Shown piece after piece: positions 41,731-47,273 of a stretch of DNA of 47,273 nucleotides. Every line of letters begins with the position of its first letter. Position 1 is the stretch's first letter. The position numbers and the translations under genes were made by a program. Location of the stretch: positions 1 through 47,273 of the forward strand of contig CAZMLE010000026.1 of the NCBI GenBank assembly GCA_964567045.1. Direction: 5' to 3'. Under the pieces are notes generated by a model. It did no database searches, had not been told where the DNA came from, and saw only the letters and a list, made by a program, of their open reading frames with translations. The stretch comes from JAFNGF01 sp964567045. GTDB taxonomy: Bacteria; Planctomycetota; Phycisphaerae; Sedimentisphaerales; Anaerobacaceae.

Positions 41731-42177
41731 ATGAGCACGAAGCACGTAGATTTGTTGTATAAAGACTTGAGCTACGAAATTCGCGGTGCTGCCATTGAAG
41801 TAAGGAAAAACTACGGCTTGGGACATAAGGAGCGGCTGTACCAGCGGGCTTTTGCCGAGGAGCTGAGTCTTCGCAGAATAAAATACGATGCACAGAAACC
41901 GATAAAAATATATTCGCCAAAGACTCGAACCGTGATTGGCTCATATTAACCTGACTTCATAGTTGAGGACAAGATAATCGTTGAATTAAAGGCTTTGGAA
42001 CAGATGCCACGTGATGTGGCGGATCAGCTATACAGTTATCTGCGAAATAGCCGGTATGAGTTAGGATTCCTTATAAATTTTGGCGCGGACGGAGTTGACA
42101 TAAAGCGAGTTATTTACACCAACGATCGAAAGAAACACGTTCCACCGCAAAATGGAACAACAGCATGCGATCCGTGA
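41731..42177 (+). pseudogene. GxxExxY protein gene with in-frame stop
   Basis: The frame encodes the whole GxxExxY family protein (PD-(D/E)XK-like): SYEIRGAAIEVRKNYGLGHKERLYQRAF (motif G-H-K-E-R-L-Y), then PDFIVEDKIIVELKALEQM and GFLINFGADGVDIKRVIY. A TAA at 41947-41949 interrupts it after VIGSY, exactly where the sequence continues in the same frame. One substitution would restore the gene. Function of the family is unknown. It is bracketed by mirrored 10/12-base arrays. Confidence 0.85.
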
Positions 42178-42209
42178 CCGTCCGTGTTAAAGTCGGTGAT
42201 AGTCCGTGT
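42171..42209. repeat. 10/12-base array, right arm of GxxExxY cassette
   Basis: TCCGTG/TCGGTG units start at 42171, 42181, 42193 and 42203 (10, 12, 10), the exact mirror of the left arm. The last unit contains the GTG start codon of ribD (42206). Confidence 0.8.
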
Positions 42210-43378
42210 ACGATCGAGACGAAAACTTCATGCGGATGGCGCTAAGGCTGGCCCGGCGCGGCATCGGCTCGGTTGAGCCCAATCCGGCAGTTGGTTGTAT
42301 TATCGTAAAGGAAGGCCGGATTGTCGGCAAAGGCTGGCACAAGAAGTTCGGCGGCCCCCACGCGGAGATAAACGCCCTGCAAAACTGCAAAACGCTCGGC
42401 GTCAATCCGCGGGGAGCCACCATGTATGTCGCCCTTGAGCCGTGCTGTCACTACGGAAAGACCCCGCCCTGCACCGAGGCGATAATCGCTGCCGGGATAG
42501 CAAAAGTAGTGGCGGCGACGATTGACCCATCGCCGCACGCCAACGGCGCTGGGATGAAGCAATTGCGCGAGGCAGGAATTGAAGCTCGAACAGGGGTCTG
42601 TGAAACCGAGGCGCGGCTGCTCAACGCACCGTTTATCAAGTTCGCCGCGACCGGCAAGTGCTGGGTGATACTGAAGTGGGCACAAAGTATCGACGGGAAA
42701 GTTGCTTATGCCGCTAAAACTAGCCAGCAGCGATGGATTTCGAATGAGTTGAGCAGAAAAGACGCCCACAAGCTGCGCCGGCGAGTCCAAGGTATACTGG
42801 TGGGCATCAATACGGTAATCGCCGATGACCCGCTGCTCACGGCCCGGCCAAGTAGAGGAAAAAGACCAGCCAGAATCGTGCTGGACACACATCTGAGAAT
42901 TCCGTTGAATTGCCGGTTGCTCGCAACGGCTAAGAAAGAGCCGGTGCTTGTCGTAACCAGTGAAGAAGCGGTTAAGGCAAATTCAGAGATAGCGGATAAA
43001 ACAGCACAAAAAGGGGCTGAACTATTGACCGTGCCAATTGACCAAGGCCGATGTGACATAAAATCTTTGCTTGATGAATTGAGTAAGCGCGGGGTCGCAC
43101 AATTACTTGTCGAAGGCGGCCCAACAGTTTTGGCGTCATTTTTGAAACGGCAGCTTGCCGACGAAATCTGCGTTTACATTACTGCGAAGATATTAGGCTC
43201 GCAAAGCAGCCTCGCCATCTCCGAGCCCCCGTGTCTTCTGTCGAAGACAGAAACGGGGGCTGAATTAAGTGCAGCAGTCAGCCTACATTACATTGACGTT
43301 AAGTGTTTTGGCGACGATATCCGCCTGACCGGCTTGACCGAAGGAGTCCTTCGCCAGATTTCAACTGCCCGGCGCTAA
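42206..43378 (+). CDS. ribD: Bifunctional riboflavin deaminase/reductase RibD
   Basis: 390 residues from GTG 42206; the alignment of DENFMRMALRLARRGIGSVEPNPAVGC with the family start supports it. The deaminase domain (about 1-150) has HAEINAL and PCCHYGKTPPC, the zinc ligands. The reductase domain (about 150-390) has LVGINTVIADDPLLTAR and LVEGGPTVLASFL. It performs two steps of riboflavin synthesis. A palindrome at 43224-43261 encodes about 12 unusual residues (PPCLLSKTETGA) near the C-terminus. The start codon lies in a repeat array. Confidence 0.95.
   Translation: MYDRDENFMRMALRLARRGIGSVEPNPAVGCIIVKEGRIVGKGWHKKFGGPHAEINALQNCKTLGVNPRGATMYVALEPCCHYGKTPPCTEAIIAAGIAKVVAATIDPSPHANGAGMKQLREAGIEARTGVCETEARLLNAPFIKFAATGKCWVILKWAQSIDGKVAYAAKTSQQRWISNELSRKDAHKLRRRVQGILVGINTVIADDPLLTARPSRGKRPARIVLDTHLRIPLNCRLLATAKKEPVLVVTSEEAVKANSEIADKTAQKGAELLTVPIDQGRCDIKSLLDELSKRGVAQLLVEGGPTVLASFLKRQLADEICVYITAKILGSQSSLAISEPPCLLSKTETGAELSAAVSLHYIDVKCFGDDIRLTGLTEGVLRQISTARR
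43224..43261 (+). repeat. In-frame palindrome inside ribD
   Basis: AGCCCCCGT (43224-43232) pairs with ACGGGGGCT (43253-43261), and inner GTCTTC pairs with GAAGAC. It is a 38-base hairpin that keeps the reading frame. Confidence 0.75.
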
Positions 43379-43412
43379 ATGCAGAATATATTTGACAAAA
43401 AAAAGAAAATAC

Positions 43413-43440
43413 TTGTCTGTGCAGCTAAAAGCCATATAAT
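43413..43440 (+). promoter_or_regulatory. Sigma-70-type promoter of the RRM gene
   Basis: TTGTCT (43413-43418), 16 bases, TATAAT (43435-43440). Leader of about 64 bases. Confidence 0.65.
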
Positions 43441-43453
43441 CGCGTCTGTGCTA

Positions 43454-43467
43454 ATCGGAATTCCGAT
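43454..43467. promoter_or_regulatory. 14-bp perfect palindrome in the RRM gene leader
   Basis: ATCGGAATTCCGAT, just after the predicted transcription start. It could be an operator or an RNA hairpin. Confidence 0.45.
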
Positions 43468-43510
43468 GCCGGTTTTTAAGGTAGCCTGAAGATTAGAAAG
43501 GAAAACAAGA

Positions 43511-43816
43511 ATGAACATTTATGCAGGGAATTTGTCTCGTGACGTAACCGAAGACGATCTGCGCCAGGCGTTTGCGGCCTTTGGCCAGGTCGAATCTGTC
43601 ACTATCATAAAAGACCGGTTTACCGGCGAACCGAGGGGCTTCGGATTCATTGAGATGCCTTCGAAGGACGAAGCCCAGACTGCGATTAGCCAAATGAATG
43701 GCAAGGACTTGAGGGGGCAGGCAATCAAAGTTAGTGAGGCTCAGGCTCGTAGGCAAGACCGTCGAGGAGGTGAGGGTAGGCCAAGACAAGGCGGTGGTGG
43801 TAGACGGCGATTCTAA
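43511..43816 (+). CDS. RRM-type RNA-binding protein
   Basis: 101 residues. A single RRM (1-77) has RNP2 IYAGNL and RNP1 RGFGFIEM, followed by a glycine/arginine-rich tail (RRGGEGRPRQGGGGRRRF). This form is common in cyanobacteria and planctomycetes, where it resembles cold-induced RNA-binding proteins. AAAGGA precedes the ATG. Probably binds RNA and affects stability or translation. The leader palindrome suggests own-gene control. Confidence 0.92.
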   Translation: MNIYAGNLSRDVTEDDLRQAFAAFGQVESVTIIKDRFTGEPRGFGFIEMPSKDEAQTAISQMNGKDLRGQAIKVSEAQARRQDRRGGEGRPRQGGGGRRRF

Positions 43817-43835
43817 ATGCCGAGCAAGCACCATC

Positions 43836-43950
43836 GGCAATCCAAAAATCAAAGATTAATCCGCCACGCGGATTGGCGGATTAAAAATCAAAATTGCGGA
43901 ATCCGCCAGCGGCGGATAACTTCCTTAATTTTAGGTTTTGATTTTTGAAT
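43836..43950. repeat. Mirrored AT-rich repeat with nested GGCGGA palindromes
   Basis: AAAAATCAAAGATTAA near 43846 is mirrored by TTAATTTTAGGTTTTGATTTTT near 43925. Between them are TCCGCC...GGCGGA pairs at 43861-43882 and 43912-43926. The second type also occurs at 38103. Confidence 0.45.
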
Positions 43951-43959
43951 TCTTCAGGA

Positions 43960-44001
43960 GCGGCGGCCTACAAACAGCTTTCTGCCGTTAGGGAGATAAC
44001 C
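43960..44001 (+). ncRNA. Possible structured RNA ending at the terminator
   Basis: CGGCGG/CTGCCG and AGGG/CCCT can pair in this stretch directly before a terminator. It could be a small RNA or only the 3' end of the RRM message. Not matched to a known family. Confidence 0.25.
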
Positions 44002-44035
44002 CTGCCAGGTTTTACTGCCTGGCAGACGCTTTTTT
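44002..44035 (+). terminator. Rho-independent terminator
   Basis: CTGCCAGG (44002-44009) and CCTGGCAG (44018-44025), then ACGC and six T residues. It separates the RRM gene from the prepilin-like gene. Confidence 0.8.
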
Positions 44036-44115
44036 GCGCAGGGAAGCCTTTTGTAGCTTTGCTGGAATGGGTCTAACGCAGGCGTGCGTAATCTCAAGTG
44101 GGCGGAAGATTATCC

Positions 44116-44144
44116 TTGACTTGCAGCTTCGGAGGGGGTATATT
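44116..44144 (+). promoter_or_regulatory. Sigma-70-type promoter of the prepilin-like gene
   Basis: TTGACT (44116-44121), 17 bases, TATATT (44139-44144); ATG at 44193. Confidence 0.65.
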
Positions 44145-44192
44145 CATTATAGGCTATCCAATTCCGTCTCATAATAAGTAGGAGAATGAATC

Positions 44193-45002
44193 ATGAAAAA
44201 TCCTGCAAGATTCAGCCGCCAGAGGCACGGGGGATTTACGCTGATAGAGCTTCTAGTCGTTATCGCTATCATTGCACTGCTGATGGCGATATTGATGCCG
44301 GCACTGCAGCGTGTGAAAAAGCAGGCAAGGGACATTGTGTGTAGACACAACCTGAAGGAGTATGGCCTGGCGGCGAGGATGTACTTAGACGACCATGACG
44401 GCCGTTTTCCTTATTCTTTCTCCTGGCTCTGCAAAGATTTTGCTTTCGTCGGGTGTGGATGGCACGATGCAAGCAAGAATCTTGTGTATAACCCGGACCG
44501 TGCCGGCGAACTCTGGCCCTATCTGAAGGACAAAAATGTTCACGTGTGTCCGGAATTCTATGTTATTGCCAGAATGATGGGCTGCCCTTCGTGTCGTGGT
44601 AGGACAATTCCCATCGAACCTCAATATAGTTACGGTATGAATTCCTACCTCAACGGTGATGCATGGGGTGCGGTGCCCGCACAATTTCGTTCCAGCTATG
44701 AGAAAGTTCGCAAGGAATCCCAGGTAGTGAATCCGCAGCGTGTGTTTTTCTTCTCTGAGGAAAATACTTGGGCAATCTCGGGCCTTAGCGGCGCAGGAGT
44801 CAATGACAACAATTTACGTTCCACACCTCCCTGTAACACTGATTGCTTCGCTACCTACCACATGCCTCCGAGTGGAGACCTGAATAAGGGTTTTGCCAAT
44901 GCCGTGTTTGTGGACTCGCATGTCGAACGCGTCTCAGCATACCCGGCCGGTAATACTTTTGTATTAAGCTGGCCCTGTGGAAGCCCAGTGCCCAAGTGGT
45001 AA
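44193..45002 (+). CDS. Prepilin-like protein with N-terminal methylation motif
   Basis: 269 residues; AGGAG 9 bases before the ATG. The type IV prepilin/pseudopilin cleavage site is G|FTLIELLVVIAIIALL (about 14-29), so a prepilin peptidase should process it. The C-terminal FANAVFVDSHVE resembles the H-X9-DG-type ending of planctomycete proteins. Eight cysteines in the middle may form disulfides. Planctomycetes encode many of these; export or surface function is unknown. The stop overlaps the next gene start by 7 bases. Confidence 0.85.
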   Translation: MKNPARFSRQRHGGFTLIELLVVIAIIALLMAILMPALQRVKKQARDIVCRHNLKEYGLAARMYLDDHDGRFPYSFSWLCKDFAFVGCGWHDASKNLVYNPDRAGELWPYLKDKNVHVCPEFYVIARMMGCPSCRGRTIPIEPQYSYGMNSYLNGDAWGAVPAQFRSSYEKVRKESQVVNPQRVFFFSEENTWAISGLSGAGVNDNNLRSTPPCNTDCFATYHMPPSGDLNKGFANAVFVDSHVERVSAYPAGNTFVLSWPCGSPVPKW

Positions 45003-46672
45003 GATTCACGATTGTCAATTGTCTGCCAGCTTTATTATTGCCGTTGTTAAGCATCTGGCCGACAGCGGGAGCGCAGCAAGCATACAACCTTGCCTTTTCG
45101 ACCTACCTGGGTGGGAGCAATTGGGAGCACGCTCGCGATGTCGCTGCGGATGCGCAGGGCAATGTTTACGTGGTCGGCGGCACGGCTTCTGCGGACTTTC
45201 CCACCACGCCTGGCGCTTATCAAAGAGCGCTGCGTACGGGCGGCTCGCAGGCCTTTGGCCCGTGTGATGTGTTCGTGGCCAAATTTAGCCCCGGCGGTGC
45301 CCTGATCTGGTCCACTTATATCGGCGGCCCAAATTATGACCGCGCCTATGGGGTAGAGGTAGACGGGCAAGGCTATGTCTACGTGGCCGGCCGCGCAGGC
45401 CCAGGCTTCCCGGTGAAAAACGCCTTTCAGCCACATTTTGACGGCGTAGATAACGGCTCATACGGGATGCAAAACGCCTTCGTTCTCAAGCTCACCCCCG
45501 ACGGCTCAGACCTGGTCTGGTCAAGCTATGTAGGAGTCTCAACATTATGTCGCGACCTGGCGATTGATCCGAATGGGGATGTCTACATTCCCGGCGGACG
45601 CTGGAACACGGCGAAAACGCCGCCGGCAGCGTGGTTTGCCAACGCCTACTGCAAAACCCCTCCAGGCGGCAAGTCGGATTGCGGCGCAATCAAAATAAAG
45701 GGCGATGGTTCAGGCGTATTGTGGGCTACCTGGCTGGGCGGGTCCGGCGAAGACGAAAGTGCTGCCTCTATTCGTGTTAGCCGTAGCGGCTATGTTTACG
45801 TTGGAGGCTCCACATTCTCCACTGATTTTCCCACCACTGTCGGCGCCTGTGATAGAACCTACAATGGCCAGGCTGATTTCTTTGTGGCCTGCCTGACGCC
45901 CGACGGCTCTGACCTGGTTTATGGTACTTATCTCGGCGGCCCAGGCAATGAATGGATCAGCACACATAATCTGGCTGTAGACGATTTTGGCAGCGCTTAC
46001 GTGGCGATCCCCACCGGCTCACCGAGCTACCCCACAACAATAGGGGCGTACCAGAGAACTTTTCGCGGCGGCAATACCGATTGGGCCGTCACCAAGCTGT
46101 CGCCGAGCGGCGCTCTTTTAGCCAGCACCTTTATCGGCGGCAGCGCCGGCGAAAATGCCGACGGCGTCTACGTGGACGGATCAGGCAATGTGTTCGTCAC
46201 GGGCGAGACCAAGTCCACTGATTTTCCGATCACCCCCGATGCTTACCAGTCGAGCAACCGCGGTGGTAGTGAGGCCGTTTTAGTCAGACTCTCCGCAGAC
46301 TTCAGCAAACTGCTGTATTCCACATACATGGGAGGTGGTGCCAACGACAACGGCCGTTCAGGGTATCTCGGCGCAGACGGCAGCCTCTACTTGACAGGAG
46401 CAACGGATGGCTCCGGTTGGCCTGTCAAGAACGCGCTCCCGATCAGGGATGGCCGAGCCATGCAGAGCACGTTTGCCGGCGGAGGGGGAAGCTACGGCAA
46501 CGGCGATTGTATCCTGGCTAAATTTACTTCCCCCAGCATGATTACAGTAGATCCCCGCATCACTTACCAGACCATCACCGGCTGGGAGGCGGTAACGATA
46601 ACTGGTCGGATTACCAGGCGAATTCGGTCAGGACACGGATTAACACCGATTAACACGGTAACAAAAAATTAG
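44996..46672 (+). CDS. Secreted SBBP-repeat beta-propeller protein, 3' end replaced by repeat array
   Basis: 558 residues from GTG 44996. Signal peptide about 1-26. Repeated blades follow (STYLGGSNWEHARDVAADAQGNVYVVGGT, and again with WSTYIGG, WATWLGG, YGTYLGG), the SBBP pattern. Near 510 a new domain begins (MITVDPRITYQTITGWEAV) resembling the first strand of GH30-like enzymes. It is cut off after about 20 residues: RSGHGLTPINTVTKN is encoded by a CACGGATTAA array. The original gene was probably longer. Confidence 0.8.
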   Translation: MVRFTIVNCLPALLLPLLSIWPTAGAQQAYNLAFSTYLGGSNWEHARDVAADAQGNVYVVGGTASADFPTTPGAYQRALRTGGSQAFGPCDVFVAKFSPGGALIWSTYIGGPNYDRAYGVEVDGQGYVYVAGRAGPGFPVKNAFQPHFDGVDNGSYGMQNAFVLKLTPDGSDLVWSSYVGVSTLCRDLAIDPNGDVYIPGGRWNTAKTPPAAWFANAYCKTPPGGKSDCGAIKIKGDGSGVLWATWLGGSGEDESAASIRVSRSGYVYVGGSTFSTDFPTTVGACDRTYNGQADFFVACLTPDGSDLVYGTYLGGPGNEWISTHNLAVDDFGSAYVAIPTGSPSYPTTIGAYQRTFRGGNTDWAVTKLSPSGALLASTFIGGSAGENADGVYVDGSGNVFVTGETKSTDFPITPDAYQSSNRGGSEAVLVRLSADFSKLLYSTYMGGGANDNGRSGYLGADGSLYLTGATDGSGWPVKNALPIRDGRAMQSTFAGGGGSYGNGDCILAKFTSPSMITVDPRITYQTITGWEAVTITGRITRRIRSGHGLTPINTVTKN

Positions 46673-46733
46673 CAGTCCCGATCGGGGATGGGCGAGCCAT
46701 TACAAAACGGTGCAATCCGTGTAAATCCGCGTC
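46634..46733. repeat. Mirrored 10-base array, no cargo gene
   Basis: Left arm CACGGATTAA, CACCGATTAA, CACGGTAACA at 46634, 46644 and 46654. Right arm TCCGTG at 46716 and TCCGCG at 46726. A GTCCCGATCGGGGA palindrome lies between them. Confidence 0.7.
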
Positions 46734-46739
46734 TAAAAA

Positions 46740-47273
46740 AACGTGATCGAAAAGGATTCCGCGTCGCGGTAAAGATAGCAACCCAGATTAACACGATTAA
46801 GAATTTAGATTACCGGAATTTAATAAAATTGGCGTTTTTTGGTTATTTTTCCGAGGTGATGTTCATTTTTAGGGTAAAACGTGGCTTCGCAGGTCATCTT
46901 GTAGAGTTTGGGCAAAATAGGCAAGAAAAAACAGGTTAAAAAAGCATCAAAAATGCACAGGAAATGACAGGAAATGACAGGAAATTTGCAAAAATGCGCG
47001 CTTTTTAGCAAAAATTGACAAAAATATAGCATTTTTTACAAATTAACATTTTGTTAAATTGGGAGGTATAGGGAATTATCTGTTTGGGGTTTGGCCACGC
47101 ATTACACAGCCAGATATTCGCCACGAAAAAGCACAAAAGTTTTTGACGCTGATTTACACAGATTGACACTGTTTTTTATTTGCCACAGACGCCGTCCTGA
47201 GCAGAGTCGAAGGAGCGACACAGATAAGCTATGAAACCGGAGCCTCCCGGTTAGGTTATAATACAGGCTCGTT
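46740..47273. other. Gene-free end of window, repeat-rich
   Basis: No supported gene. Contains ACAGGAAATG units (46956-46985) and GCGCGCTTTTTAG, matching the block at 31215-31310, and a 10-base CAC array (47147-47171). Confidence 0.4.
47194..47214 (+). repeat. Intergenic copy of the CCTGAGC...GTCGAAGG element
   Basis: TCCTGAGCAGAGTCGAAGGA (47195-47214) differs from the hemB copy in three central bases. It shows the family also exists outside genes. Confidence 0.7.

Noticed and set aside
41686..42209. The short-period arrays as CRISPR
   Set aside because: Units are 7-12 bases with no spacers of 30 bases or so and no cas genes in the window.
46688..46939. 83-codon plus frame at the window end
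   Set aside because: It starts inside the repeat array and has no domain or ribosome site.

Overview
The window looks like a chromosomal segment of a planctomycete, most likely a member of the Phycisphaerae. The evidence is the mix of genes. There are ECF sigma factors paired with one-pass membrane regulators, a prepilin-like H-X9-DG type protein, DUF1080 and DUF4838 sugar-related secreted proteins, SBBP-propeller and GEVED/dockerin-type surface proteins, and a siroheme-dependent heme gene cluster. This is an inference from gene content; no marker gene was searched.

Layout. 1-6804 (mostly minus) carries a partial secreted glycoside-hydrolase-like protein, two ECF sigma/membrane-regulator pairs and a DUF1080 lipoprotein. 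6839-13239 (minus) is probably one transcription unit, read from high to low coordinates: resB, ccsA, a DUF4838 protein, an M1 aminopeptidase and the DUF1080 lipoprotein, closed by a strong terminator at 5941-5980. 13426-23498 (plus) is a heme gene cluster: hemA, then a small accessory block, hemC, a cobA-hemD fusion, ahbC, hemB, an inserted RAYT-remnant/hicAB block, ahbD and an ahbA-ahbB fusion. It encodes most of the route from glutamyl-tRNA through siroheme to heme and diverges from the ccs genes that attach heme to c-type cytochromes. hemL and a precorrin-2 dehydrogenase/ferrochelatase are not in the window. 23593-30027 (minus) is one very large modular secreted protein. 30300-33977 is gene-poor and accessory: repeat arrays, a lone Sll1717-type P-loop ATPase, a truncated msrA and a tRNA-Val. 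33978-39489 (minus) holds nikR, a metX-metW fusion, an unknown membrane protein, a GAF-like protein, an Rrf2 regulator and a Tat-exported aldo/keto reductase. 39689-47273 (plus) holds ligA, a broken GxxExxY gene, ribD, an RRM protein, a prepilin-like protein and an SBBP protein whose 3' end runs into a repeat array.

The most unusual content is the repeats. (1) Short palindromic elements sit in frame inside hemC, hemB, ahbAB and ribD. (2) Degenerate short-period arrays with periods of 7, 8, or alternating 10/12 bases are often built as mirrored arms. One such mirrored pair brackets the GxxExxY pseudogene and supplies the last codons of ligA and the start codon of ribD. (3) A RAYT remnant and hicAB lie between two copies of a 16-base direct repeat in the heme cluster. 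Together they suggest a genome where small repeats have repeatedly entered or reshaped gene ends without destroying the host genes.
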